Shown: positions 15,130 to 22,783, counted from the stretch's first letter. The stretch is 36,047 bases of DNA from a bacterium (GCA_021791275.1 JAJYWX010000020.1:1-36047); one strand, 5' to 3'. Notes: generated from the sequence alone by a model not told the origin. Made by a program: numbers and translations.

Positions 15130-16632
15130 TTAACCTTTTAGTTTATACAATTTTGCTCCATATTCATATTTATAAAGGGAATAATTTTTTTTCAGGAAGG
15201 AATCAAAACCCTTAATTGTATAGCCATCATTATAAAAAAGTATTACATATGGCCTATTTTTTTCTAAACTTAATAAAAGTTCCCTTTTATCATTATTACT
15301 ACTACCATAAATAAAGTCCGCTGTATAGAAATGAGTTGTATAGGATCCTGTCATATAATATACCCAAGGAAAATTTGCAGCTATAAATATATCCTTATTC
15401 TTAACATTAAGAGTATCTAAAAGACTTGCCATTTTATAATTGATATTCGCAGTATATATTCTCTTTTCATGTACAACATTTGTATTGTATGGGAAAGTAT
15501 CAAAATATTGAGTTCTTGTTATACTTCCTAGGGAATACTCTATAAAGTTAGAATAAAAAGGGAATGTATTTGAGAAATTATCATATACTTGCCAAGATAA
15601 CTCATTTCTGAAAAAATATTCTCCTAATAAAAATACTACAAAAATCGTGCTTAAAGATATTATTAATGATTTTTTTAAATTCCAATTTCTGAAATTATAT
15701 ATAATATAGGCAAAAAAGATTGATACAGCCGGAAGAATCTGTATTATATAATGAATATATGGTCTTCCTGTAAGAAGGATAACAAATAGATCAGAAGACA
15801 GCCAAAGAGTGAAAAATATATAATCAATATTTATTTTCCCCTTTTTATATAAAGAATAGGATGCCAATAATATTATAAAATATACCAATAGATTTATATA
15901 TGTATATGATATTCCATAGAAATGATTAAATATTGCTACATAAGAAAAATTTGAAGTAAAGGTATATTTTATTGTATTTCCGATATTTCCAATTGAAATC
16001 TCATATAACAGAAATAATACTACTGGAGTTATTATCCCTAGTCCATAGATAAAACTTTTTTTGAAAAAGTCCAAGAATTTGTATGTAAATAACATATAAA
16101 ATATTAGAAAAATTCCATCAAATATTACAGGGACTTTAATTAAAAATCCTATACCTAGAATAATACCTGCCAAATATATATATTTATAAATATTCTCTTT
16201 TAAAAAAAATATGTATATAGATAAGGTTGAAAATAGAATAAATATTGTCTCTACATTAGCACCATTACTATGTATAAAATCTGTTCCCAATAGTATAGTT
16301 AGTACAAACATTGAAATCAATCCAATATCTCTATTAAACCTAATTTCACAAATCTTATAAATCAGGTATTCTGTTATTAAGGCACATACTAAGGAGATAA
16401 ATTGAATTGAGAACATTAATGATAAGGGTAATTTTTCAAGAAGAGCATATAGGTAATATATAATTAGAGGTTTATTATCTATTATTGTTTTATATAATAT
16501 ACCTCCATGATTTATAGATTCTCCAATTGCTGAATATATGCCTGTATCCGTATACCAATATGGTTGGAAAAAATCTGGAATTCTTAAAATAATAGTTAGT
16601 ATGAAGGGTAAGAATTTAAAATATTTTTTCAT
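15130..16632 (-). CDS. Polytopic membrane glycosyltransferase, PMT/ArnT-like (GT39/GT83 type)
   Basis: A 500-residue membrane protein with about ten to twelve hydrophobic segments in residues 5-340 and a soluble C-terminal part of about 150 residues. The first loop, with TDTGIYSAIGESINHGG and then YKTIIDNKPLIIYYLYAL, matches the acidic loop and (K)PPL motif of dolichyl- or undecaprenyl-phosphate-sugar dependent GT-C enzymes. It probably moves a sugar from a lipid carrier to a protein or lipid on the outer membrane face. No operon partner: the GNAT gene converges with it, and trxB is divergent. Confidence 0.75.
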   Translation of the reverse strand: MKKYFKFLPFILTIILRIPDFFQPYWYTDTGIYSAIGESINHGGILYKTIIDNKPLIIYYLYALLEKLPLSLMFSIQFISLVCALITEYLIYKICEIRFNRDIGLISMFVLTILLGTDFIHSNGANVETIFILFSTLSIYIFFLKENIYKYIYLAGIILGIGFLIKVPVIFDGIFLIFYMLFTYKFLDFFKKSFIYGLGIITPVVLFLLYEISIGNIGNTIKYTFTSNFSYVAIFNHFYGISYTYINLLVYFIILLASYSLYKKGKINIDYIFFTLWLSSDLFVILLTGRPYIHYIIQILPAVSIFFAYIIYNFRNWNLKKSLIISLSTIFVVFLLGEYFFRNELSWQVYDNFSNTFPFYSNFIEYSLGSITRTQYFDTFPYNTNVVHEKRIYTANINYKMASLLDTLNVKNKDIFIAANFPWVYYMTGSYTTHFYTADFIYGSSNNDKRELLLSLEKNRPYVILFYNDGYTIKGFDSFLKKNYSLYKYEYGAKLYKLKG

Positions 16633-16681
16633 TAGTAGTTTATTTTACTATAAACAGAGAAGAATCTTCAATAAATAAGGA

Positions 16682-16704
16682 AAGGAGCCAATTTATGGCT
16701 CCTT
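16682..16704. repeat. Perfect 9-bp hairpin AAGGAGCCA / TGGCTCCTT
   Basis: The stem with loop ATTTA lies about 50 bases before the GT-C start on the minus strand. On that strand the stem is followed by a partly T-rich stretch, so it could be a weak attenuator in the leader of that gene; on the plus strand no T-run follows. Confidence 0.55.
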
Positions 16705-16840
16705 ATAAAATTATATAACTCTTCTAATCTCCGTAACTTAACATTAAAATCTTGCATAAACATAGATTTAAAATAATAAAATATTTTTTCGAGTTATACC
16801 GGTTTACTCTTAATTAAGATACTAGTTCTTATAAATTAAA

Positions 16841-16869
16841 TTAACATTAAAAATTCAATATGTTATACT
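16841..16869 (+). promoter_or_regulatory. Promoter of trxB
   Basis: TTAACA, a 17-base spacer, and TATACT with an upstream TG (extended -10). The hexamer ends nine bases before the ATG, giving a leader of about two or three bases. Confidence 0.7.
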
Positions 16870-16878
16870 GTCTTTGAA

Positions 16879-17811
16879 ATGAGTAATAATACATATAATA
16901 CAATAATATTAGGTTCCGGCCCTGCAGGATTAACAGCTTCTATATATGCATCTAGATCAAATCTCAATCCTTTACTTTTAGAGGGAGATACCCCTGGAGG
17001 TCAGCTTACTATTACAACATTAGTAGAAAATTTCCCTGGATTTAAGAATGGAATAATGGGGCCTCAACTTATGATGGATATGAGGGATCAGGCAAAAAAT
17101 GTTGGAGTTGAAATACGTACAGAAAAAGTAGTAAAGGTTAATCTATCAATATATCCATTTTCAATACAAACAGAAAAGGAAGAATATTTTACTAAATCTC
17201 TTATAATATCAACAGGAGCAAGTACCCGTTGGCTTAATGTTGATGGAGAAGAAAGATTAATGGGGAAAGGTGTATCTGGATGTGCTACGTGTGATGGACC
17301 ATTTTTTAAAGATAAACAGTTAATAGTTGTAGGTGGTGGTGATTCAGCTATGGAGGAAGCTTTATTCCTTACAAAGTTTGCATCAAAAGTAACCTTAGTC
17401 CACAGGAGAGATGAATTTAGAGCTTCTAGTGTAATGCAAGATAGAGTAAAGAAAAATCCCAAAATAGAAATTCTATTCAATTCAGAAATTAAAAAAATTA
17501 ATGGAACAGAAAAAGTCGAAAGTGTAGATTTATTTAATAATAAAGATAACAAAGAATATAAATTAGGAATTGATGGAGTATTTATTGCAATAGGACATAA
17601 CCCTAATACCGAAATTTTTAAAGACCAAATAGATATAGATGATAATGGTTATATAAAAGTAAAAAATTTTACAGAGACAAGTAAGGAAGGTGTATTCGCT
17701 GCAGGAGATGTCTCTGATCCAAAATATAAACAAGCTATCTCTTCAGCAGGAATAGGCTGTATTGCAGCAATCGATGCACTACATTTCTTAGAAGATAGAA
17801 ATCTTTTATAA
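16879..17811 (+). CDS. trxB: Thioredoxin reductase
   Basis: A 310-residue flavoenzyme of normal TrxB length. The FAD-binding LGSGPAGLTA is at 11-20, the redox pair CATC at 135-138, the NADPH-binding VGGGDSAMEE at 151-160 with the HRR phosphate clamp (VHRRDEFRAS), and GVFAAGDVSD near the C-terminus. It reduces thioredoxin with NADPH in the cytoplasm. The last six bases overlap the convergent membrane-protein gene of the ECF locus. The neighbourhood suggests, but does not prove, a thiol-redox stimulus for that locus. Confidence 0.96.
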   Translation: MSNNTYNTIILGSGPAGLTASIYASRSNLNPLLLEGDTPGGQLTITTLVENFPGFKNGIMGPQLMMDMRDQAKNVGVEIRTEKVVKVNLSIYPFSIQTEKEEYFTKSLIISTGASTRWLNVDGEERLMGKGVSGCATCDGPFFKDKQLIVVGGGDSAMEEALFLTKFASKVTLVHRRDEFRASSVMQDRVKKNPKIEILFNSEIKKINGTEKVESVDLFNNKDNKEYKLGIDGVFIAIGHNPNTEIFKDQIDIDDNGYIKVKNFTETSKEGVFAAGDVSDPKYKQAISSAGIGCIAAIDALHFLEDRNLL

Positions 17812-18177
17812 ATATCTTAATATGTAATGATTCTTAAATTTCCTTAAAACTACAGGAATTTTATCTTTCAAACTTTTTTCCGAAAGTGGCTTCCCAGAAA
17901 ATGAAATTACTTTTATTTTAGATTTATTAAAAGTATATATTTTCTTATTTACACCCAAAACTTTTATATTATTACCAGAAACAGATTTCACAATTCCAAT
18001 AATTGGAGCAATATATTTATCTTTATGATGCAGAGATTCAGATAAATTGTGCCTATAACCATAAAATCTTAAATGAGATCCATATATAGACCCTAGTGAG
18101 AATGCCACAAAAATAATTAATGCCAGTACTATTCCTGCTAGAAGTGATATTATAAAAATTTTATCTTGTTTTTCCAT
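17806..18177 (-). CDS. Single-pass membrane protein with beta-rich C-terminal domain (ECF locus)
   Basis: A 123-residue protein of unknown function. One membrane helix (about 8-31, IFIISLLAGIVLALIIFVAF), a His/Tyr-rich linker (LRFYGYRHNLSESLHHKDKY), then a domain of about 65 residues starting IIGIVKSVSGNNIKVLG that looks like the small barrel of DUF5666-type proteins. The protein at 19016 has the same plan. Its start overlaps the 94-residue gene by 28 bases, so it is the third gene of the sigma operon. A role as the outer sensor or as an envelope target is inference. Confidence 0.65.
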   Translation of the reverse strand: MEKQDKIFIISLLAGIVLALIIFVAFSLGSIYGSHLRFYGYRHNLSESLHHKDKYIAPIIGIVKSVSGNNIKVLGVNKKIYTFNKSKIKVISFSGKPLSEKSLKDKIPVVLRKFKNHYILRYL

Positions 18178-18434
18178 AATCCTTTTATTTTTAATAAATC
18201 AAATATAATTATTGCCCCTGAAATTAATATTAAAATATAAGATATATTAGAGCTTATTTGAAATATTGCAATTAAGATAATAAAGAATGAAATTGCAGCT
18301 AAAAGACCCCCTAAAAAAGGATATATATATAAATAATATTTTCTATTTTTATCAATTTTAGATAAAACATGAATATTAAAATCATTTTTAACTTTAAATT
18401 TTTCTAAATTTTTAAATATAATCTTTAATTTCAT
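18150..18434 (-). CDS. Two-helix membrane protein, candidate anti-sigma partner
   Basis: A 94-residue protein not recognised by family. A basic N-terminal part of about 35 residues is followed by two hydrophobic helices (about 37-58 and 63-80) and a short basic tail. It starts inside the end of the ECF sigma gene (23-base overlap), the normal place for an anti-sigma factor. It has no visible zinc (HxxxCxxC) motif and its cytoplasmic part is short, so the anti-sigma role is inferred from position only. Confidence 0.6.
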   Translation of the reverse strand: MKLKIIFKNLEKFKVKNDFNIHVLSKIDKNRKYYLYIYPFLGGLLAAISFFIILIAIFQISSNISYILILISGAIIIFDLLKIKGLWKNKIKFL

Positions 18435-18927
18435 TTTTTAAAAATTCCTTTGCTCTTTTTATTCTTGTCTTAACTGTATTTATTGGGATTTTTAGTATTT
18501 GAGAGATTTCTTCATACTTAAAACCCTCCATATAATACATTAAAAGAACTATTCTATATTTTTTATCTAATTTATTTAATCCTTCTTGTACAATATCATC
18601 ATAATCATTATTAATCATCCTATCGTCAACAACATCATAATTTAAACTAATAAGTTTCCTTTCCTTAAGCTTATTATATACTGAATTCTTTGCTATTGTA
18701 AAAATCCAAGTAGAAAATTTAGCTTTTGAGGGATTAAATGAAGATATCTTAAAATAAACTTTTACAAAAACATCTTCCGTTATATCTTCACAATCTTCTC
18801 TTTGTGATAGATACCTCATAACAAAATTATATATTCTGTCTTTATATCTATCCATTAAAATTTCAAAGAACTTGACATCTCCAGTCTCTTTAAATTTTAG
18901 AGTGAGCTCTTCATCCGATAAATCCAT
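18412..18927 (-). CDS. ECF-type RNA polymerase sigma factor
   Basis: A 171-residue sigma-70 family protein with regions 2 and 4 only. Region 2 spans about 12-85 (FFEILMDRYKDRIYNFVMRY, EDITEDVFVKVY, FSTWIFTIAKNSVYNKLKER). Region 4 spans about 112-165 (LDKKYRIVLLMYYMEGFKYE, EISQILKIPINTVKTRIKRA), including the helix-turn-helix that reads the -35 element. The gene opens a three-gene overlapping operon with two membrane proteins. The start is ATG 18927 (MDLSDEEL); ATG 18933 and TTG 18945 are in frame but fall within its own promoter. That promoter resembles two others in the window, so it probably drives itself. Confidence 0.93.
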   Translation of the reverse strand: MDLSDEELTLKFKETGDVKFFEILMDRYKDRIYNFVMRYLSQREDCEDITEDVFVKVYFKISSFNPSKAKFSTWIFTIAKNSVYNKLKERKLISLNYDVVDDRMINNDYDDIVQEGLNKLDKKYRIVLLMYYMEGFKYEEISQILKIPINTVKTRIKRAKEFLKNEIKDYI

Positions 18928-18930
18928 GTA

Positions 18931-18967
18931 CATATATCTATACAATAAAAAAAAGATTTTTGTTTCA
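18931..18967 (-). promoter_or_regulatory. Putative autoregulatory promoter of the ECF sigma gene
   Basis: On the minus strand TGAAACAA (18967-18960), 15 bases, then TGTATAGA (18944-18937), six bases, then TACATG with the ATG at 18927. It uses the same elements and spacing as the promoters at 14522 and 18979. Confidence 0.6.
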
Positions 18968-18978
18968 AAATAAAAATA

Positions 18979-19015
18979 TGAAACAATTATAACTTATTAA
19001 TTGTATATAGTTAAT
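18979..19015 (+). promoter_or_regulatory. Putative ECF-type promoter of the 138-residue membrane protein gene
   Basis: TGAAACAATTATA (18979-18991), ten bases, TGTATATA (19002-19009), six bases, ATG 19016. Its TGAAACAA and that of the sigma promoter form a perfect inverted repeat (18960-18967 and 18979-18986) with an 11-base centre. Confidence 0.65.
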
Positions 19016-19432
19016 ATGGAAAATAAAAAAGAAATAACAAACAAAGAACCTAAGATAAGTAAAGATTTAAAAATCATCATCTTCCTAATATATGTTATAG
19101 TAGCAATAGTTTTTCTATTGATTGGATATTTTGTCCATGGAATAGGGAATAAAAACTATTACTATATATATAGAAGGAATATGCAATCTCACAAAAGATT
19201 GCATAAAAATACAAAAAAGAATATTGCAATATCTGATTTGAAAGGTAATATATCCAATTTAAAAAATGGAACATTTAATATAGGAAGCACTACTGTATTA
19301 ATGAACAAATTTACAAAAGTTTATAACAATGGCAATTTAGTAAAAATAAGTACTCTTGCAAATTCAGATACGGTTAATGTTATTGGTGAAAAATTAAATG
19401 GTAAGTTTATAGCAAGATTTATTATACTTTAA
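19016..19432 (+). CDS. Single-pass membrane protein, paralogue of the ECF-operon protein
   Basis: A 138-residue protein of unknown function. After a charged cytoplasmic start (ENKKEITNKEPKISKDLK) there is one membrane helix (about 19-43), a Tyr/His-rich linker (YYYIYRRNMQSHKRLHKN), and a C-terminal domain of about 70 residues ending in GKFIARFIIL. The plan matches the protein at 17806-18177: helix, aromatic/His-rich linker, small beta domain with GN-x-I and a final I-x-R-x-x-x-L. The ATG at 19016 is fixed by the promoter; a TTG at 19001 would lie in the spacer. It is divergent from the sigma gene and overlaps the convergent gene by four bases. Confidence 0.65.
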   Translation: MENKKEITNKEPKISKDLKIIIFLIYVIVAIVFLLIGYFVHGIGNKNYYYIYRRNMQSHKRLHKNTKKNIAISDLKGNISNLKNGTFNIGSTTVLMNKFTKVYNNGNLVKISTLANSDTVNVIGEKLNGKFIARFIIL

Positions 19433-19836
19433 TTCGTTTCACTACTAATTGAAATCATTCTTCTAGAAATTGTTTTTTCGGGATCCTGTATTGTTAGAAC
19501 GCCGTAATAGATTCCATCAATAGATACAAGTACTCTAAATTCATATTTAACAATTTTTCCTCCAATATGATATGCGCAATCTGAACTCCATAAATAATCT
19601 TTACCTGGTTCTTTCTTTAAATCTATGGTTTTACTATTTATCTTTCCAACAACACCTGGGGTTAAAAAGAATTCTGGCCCGATTTGTCCCATAAATTTTC
19701 TGTCTTGATCTTGAGAAGTTACTTCTTCTGATATACAGGAGACTTGATATGTTTCGCCTCCTACTTCAACTAATATCTGTCCATCCTTATCAAATGGATA
19801 TATACCTTCCTGTTGTTGATCAATTTCAATAAACAT
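19429..19836 (-). CDS. Hypothetical protein, 135 residues
   Basis: Not recognised. Acidic, soluble, with many short predicted strands (GQILVEVGGETYQVSCIS, GKINSKTIDL, IVKYEFRVLVSIDGIYYGVL), and no signal or membrane segment; it looks like a small beta-sandwich or barrel. Two cysteines (about 34 and 87) are far apart in sequence. It starts 25 bases after the stop of the beta-propeller gene on the same strand, so the two may be co-transcribed. Confidence 0.6.
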   Translation of the reverse strand: MFIEIDQQQEGIYPFDKDGQILVEVGGETYQVSCISEEVTSQDQDRKFMGQIGPEFFLTPGVVGKINSKTIDLKKEPGKDYLWSSDCAYHIGGKIVKYEFRVLVSIDGIYYGVLTIQDPEKTISRRMISISSETN

Positions 19837-19861
19837 AATTTATAATATGGAATAAAATTTT

Positions 19862-21265
19862 TTAATATCTAAAACCTAAAACCTTATAAAACAGAGTCCA
19901 AAGATTAAACTTCAAAAATTCTAGATTATAATTATAGAGGTAAGTTACAGGAAATGCATATAAAGTTCCATTAGCTGTACCTATATATATCTCATTATCT
20001 ACTAAAGCAGGATTAGCACCTGAAAATTGAGCCATTTTTCCAACACCGAATCTATGAACTCCTAATACATCTCCATTTGATGCTTTTACTGCATAAAAAT
20101 TTTCAAATTCATCCCCGAAATACAGAATACCATGAGAATAAACTGCTCCATCTTTTACTGCTCCATAAACTTTTATTACCCAGTTAATTTTTCCATTATT
20201 AATATTAAATGAATAAAATTTTCCTCCTCCAATTGGATCTCCTACATATATAGATTTTCCTACTATTATTGAATTTGCAGTTTCCATTGCCATAGGATTT
20301 GATCCAAACCCTATTATATGATCCCAAATAATTTCCCCAGTTCTTTTTGATAAAACATATAGCACTTCATAAAATTTATTTGGAGTAGGGGATAATGCTT
20401 CTCCTGATATTACTAGATACTTTGAATTAGATGATGGAGAACAATCTGTAATACCTCCGTAAGATTGAGGCATTGCCCTTTGCCATAATATCTTTTTGGT
20501 AACAACATTTATAGCTGCAACATACTGTGTTTGCATCGGAAGACCTTCTCCAAAGTATGCGACATTTCCAGAAAGATTTATTGATGACATAGATACGTAT
20601 CCTTTAATATTATCTACCCAGTTAACTGATCCTGTTTTCGCATTTATAGAATAAAAATGTTTTCCTCCATTAGCCACATATATACTACCCTTTTTATATG
20701 CAAAAGATGGCATATCTTCTCCCAAAGTTGGTTTCATCCAAATAACCTTTCCTGTAGACGCACTTAATGCATAAATTCCATTACTACCAGATCCCCTAGC
20801 TATACTATTAATCCCGGTTTTACTTACAGATTTTGATGTAGTTTTGAATAAATTATTTCCAGTTCCAACATAAACCATTCCATGGACAACTAAAGGTTGA
20901 GTCATAACTGAATTATTAGTTTTTGTCTTCCAGATAAGTTTACCTGTTTTTGCATTAAGAGCATAAACATAAAAATTATTATCTCCGAAATAAACTACCC
21001 CGTTAACAACTGTAGGTGTTGATATTATCATATTCTGTGCACCTTTTACCATATCTGTATATTGAAAGTATTTATTTATTACACCATTTCCATATACATA
21101 ATTACGAGAACTATTCATTCCTTGTTCTTTAAGTGAATTATTAAAAGATACTATTGTATTAGTATCAGGATAATATCTATAAGAAGCGATTTTTATTATG
21201 ATTGCAAGAAGCAGTAATACTATAAATGCTACTATATATTTCAATGCCCTAATTTGACTTTTCAT
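19862..21265 (-). CDS. Membrane-anchored PQQ-type beta-propeller protein
   Basis: A 467-residue protein with one N-terminal membrane helix (about 9-27) and about seven or eight PQQ-like blades, each ending in a pattern such as YALNAKTGKLIW: YALNAKTGKLIW, YALSASTGKVIW, YSINAKTGSVNW, AAINVVTKKILW, YVLSKRTGEIIW, YSFNINNGKINW, YAVKASNGDVLG. The blades bind PQQ in alcohol dehydrogenases, but dehydrogenase catalytic residues are not evident, so a scaffold or binding role on the outer membrane face (as in BamB-like or WD-like propellers) is more likely. Its -10 lies eight bases before the ATG. Confidence 0.82.
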   Translation of the reverse strand: MKSQIRALKYIVAFIVLLLLAIIIKIASYRYYPDTNTIVSFNNSLKEQGMNSSRNYVYGNGVINKYFQYTDMVKGAQNMIISTPTVVNGVVYFGDNNFYVYALNAKTGKLIWKTKTNNSVMTQPLVVHGMVYVGTGNNLFKTTSKSVSKTGINSIARGSGSNGIYALSASTGKVIWMKPTLGEDMPSFAYKKGSIYVANGGKHFYSINAKTGSVNWVDNIKGYVSMSSINLSGNVAYFGEGLPMQTQYVAAINVVTKKILWQRAMPQSYGGITDCSPSSNSKYLVISGEALSPTPNKFYEVLYVLSKRTGEIIWDHIIGFGSNPMAMETANSIIVGKSIYVGDPIGGGKFYSFNINNGKINWVIKVYGAVKDGAVYSHGILYFGDEFENFYAVKASNGDVLGVHRFGVGKMAQFSGANPALVDNEIYIGTANGTLYAFPVTYLYNYNLEFLKFNLWTLFYKVLGFRY

Positions 21266-21273
21266 TATGTGGT

Positions 21274-21279
21274 ATTATA
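21274..21279 (-). promoter_or_regulatory. -10 hexamer of the beta-propeller gene
   Basis: TATAAT on the minus strand ends eight bases before ATG 21265. Confidence 0.45.
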
Positions 21280-21339
21280 TAGATATACATTAAAAAAATC
21301 AATATATAACATTACTATATCAATAAATATTTTTAATTT

Positions 21340-21543
21340 ATGGGCAAACAGATAATAATTATAGGACTTATAATTGTTTTATTGGGAATAATAATTTTAA
21401 TATTCCAAAAATTAAATATAACTAATATTCCTGGAAATTTTTACTTCAAAAAAGGGAACTTTTCTTTCTATTTTCCCCTTACATTCTCAATTATTGCATC
21501 AATTATTATATCAATAATAATATACCTTATTTCAAAACGTTGA
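21340..21543 (+). CDS. DUF2905 family small membrane protein
   Basis: A 67-residue protein with two hydrophobic helices (about 4-22 and 46-64) separated by NIPGNFYFKKGNFSFYFPL, which is the family signature (PGD/N-x-x-x-x-x-x-N-x-x-x-x-FPL). The family is widespread and uncharacterised. It is probably an integral inner-membrane protein. No SD is seen. The stop is TGA at 21541-21543. Confidence 0.85.
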   Translation: MGKQIIIIGLIIVLLGIIILIFQKLNITNIPGNFYFKKGNFSFYFPLTFSIIASIIISIIIYLISKR

Positions 21544-21593
21544 TTTTAATAGATTGAATAAATTCTAAAATATAGCTATAATATGTCCCAATA

Positions 21594-22055
21594 ATGAATA
21601 AGGTAGAAGTAGAAAATAATACAACACAAGATCTTATAGAACTATTTGATAATACTGTAGAATCTATACTGTCTGGAGAATATTCCGGGTTTGGTGTAAT
21701 AATAGAGAATAGACCTGAAGGTAAAGTTATAGTTTATCAAAATCCTCACACACCCAATAGAGTAGTAGTATCAAAAATTGAATCTGGGACAAAAGAGGAG
21801 TCATTAATTCGCATAGGTGAAATGAATAATGCCCATCCATTTGAAAGAGACCCTCTTTTTGAAGCAGTTATTGATCCTCGAGGAGATTTAATTGAATTTA
21901 CTAAATGTGGTATCAGAATAGCACCAGATAATATACCCAAATCTATTCAAATTTTTATTCAAATTTTAGAAAAACAAAGGCAAAACTTACCTAAAGATGA
22001 TTTAATAAGCAAATTTATTCCCTATTTAAAAAGATACGCTCCACAAAGTGAATAA
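21594..22055 (+). CDS. Hypothetical protein, 153 residues
   Basis: Not recognised. A soluble mixed alpha/beta protein, acidic at the N-terminus (MNKVEVENNTTQDLIELFDN) and ending in helices. Central strands (GFGVIIENRPEGKVIVYQNP, HTPNRVVVSKIE) and FEAVIDPRGDLIEFT give no catalytic signature. A TATAAT box lies 11 bases before the ATG. It overlaps nth by eight bases, so the two are an operon. Confidence 0.6.
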   Translation: MNKVEVENNTTQDLIELFDNTVESILSGEYSGFGVIIENRPEGKVIVYQNPHTPNRVVVSKIESGTKEESLIRIGEMNNAHPFERDPLFEAVIDPRGDLIEFTKCGIRIAPDNIPKSIQIFIQILEKQRQNLPKDDLISKFIPYLKRYAPQSE

Positions 22056-22701
22056 AAAGATCTATTCAAAAGAGATAATTAGAAGATTAAAAATAAAATA
22101 CCCTGAATCAAAAATTGCACTAAAATACACTACTCCGTTTGAGCTTCTTGTTGCAACAATTTTATCAGCTCAATGTACTGATAAACGGGTAAACGAAGTA
22201 ACAAAAAATTTATTTAATAAATATAAAAGTATAGAAGATTATGCCAATTGTGATATAAGAGAACTTGAAAAAGATATATACTCAACAGGTTTTTACAGAA
22301 ATAAAGCAAAAAATATTAAAAAATTAGCTCAGGAGATAATAGAAAAACATAATAAGAATTTTCCAGATGACATAAATAGTCTTATAAAGCTTCCAGGAAT
22401 AGGAAGAAAAACTGCTAATGTATTTCTATCAAATTATCATAATAAAAATATAGGGGTCATAGTTGACACTCATATGATACGAATTTCAAATCTTTTGGGA
22501 CTTGTAAAAAATAAAAGAAATGCAGAAATAATTGAAAAAGAACTAAATGATATAATTCCTAAAAAAGATTATCTTGTATTCTCTAACTTAATAATATCTT
22601 TGGGAAGGGATATTTGTATTGCAAGAAAGCCAAAATGTGAAATATGTCCTCTAAATGATATTTGTCCATCTTCAAAAACAAAAAAAACCTTACTAAGCTA
22701 G
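22048..22701 (+). CDS. nth: Endonuclease III (DNA glycosylase/AP lyase)
   Basis: A 217-residue Nth, full length. The helix-hairpin-helix LPGIGRKTAN holds the catalytic Lys121; VDTHMIRISN holds Asp140. The C-terminal [4Fe-4S] ligands are Cys190, Cys197, Cys200 and Cys206 (C-x6-C-x2-C-x5-C). It removes oxidised pyrimidines and cuts the abasic strand, working with the exonuclease III at 4003. The start is GTG at 22048, inside the end of the previous gene. The last four codons form one arm of a 12-bp hairpin. Confidence 0.95.
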   Translation: MNKKIYSKEIIRRLKIKYPESKIALKYTTPFELLVATILSAQCTDKRVNEVTKNLFNKYKSIEDYANCDIRELEKDIYSTGFYRNKAKNIKKLAQEIIEKHNKNFPDDINSLIKLPGIGRKTANVFLSNYHNKNIGVIVDTHMIRISNLLGLVKNKRNAEIIEKELNDIIPKKDYLVFSNLIISLGRDICIARKPKCEICPLNDICPSSKTKKTLLS

Positions 22702-22725
22702 AGGGTGAGGAAAAGCTTAGTAAGG
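22681..22725 (-). terminator. Intrinsic terminator facing the minus strand, no gene assigned
   Basis: A perfect 12-bp stem, CCTTACTAAGCT (22688-22699) and AGCTTAGTAAGG (22714-22725), with a 14-base loop. On the minus strand it is followed by TTTTTTTGTTTTT; on the plus strand by AAGATTTG. Its polarity is therefore minus, although no minus-strand gene ends here. The left arm is the end of nth. Confidence 0.65.
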
Positions 22726-22743
22726 AAGATTTGAAAAATCCTC
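22681..22743 (-). ncRNA. Candidate C-rich small RNA
   Basis: A minus-strand TATACT (22755-22750) followed by seven bases and then about 62 bases ending at the terminator would make a small RNA. Its hairpin loop reads TTTCCTCACCCTCT, C-rich like loops that pair with SD sequences. The -35 is weak, so the promoter is uncertain. Confidence 0.25.
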
Positions 22744-22761
22744 TTTAAGAGTATACCCCAT

Positions 22762-22783
22762 AGATTAAAATAAGATTAAAATA
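22762..22783 (+). repeat. Perfect tandem repeat of AGATTAAAATA (2 x 11 bp)
   Basis: Two identical 11-mers in direct contact end one base before the -35 of the glucan operon. One helical turn per unit and this position are what a direct-repeat activator site would show. Confidence 0.6.

Larger units (their letters stand above)
16633..16878. other. 246-bp divergent intergenic region
   Basis: The largest non-coding gap in the window, between the starts of the GT-C gene (minus) and trxB (plus). It holds a 9-bp hairpin (16682-16704), a 12-base direct repeat TTAACATTAAAA (16738-16749 and 16841-16852), a palindrome CTTAATTAAG (16809-16818), and the trxB promoter. I see no tRNA-like fold and no credible gene. 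Confidence 0.6.

Noticed and set aside
16683-16718. A 7-codon open frame (MAPYKII) with an AAGGAG sequence seven bases before its ATG, upstream of trxB.
   Set aside because: The SD-like bases and the first codons are the two arms of a hairpin, so they are complementary by structure, and no promoter is evident before it.
18927-18945. Upstream starts TTG 18945 or ATG 18933 for the ECF sigma factor.
   Set aside because: Both fall inside the predicted -10 or spacer; ATG 18927 fits the promoter and gives the usual sigma N-terminus.
19862-21265. PQQ-dependent alcohol dehydrogenase.
   Set aside because: The blades match, but the length is short and the catalytic Asp/disulfide and calcium-site features are not evident, so a non-enzymatic propeller is more likely.
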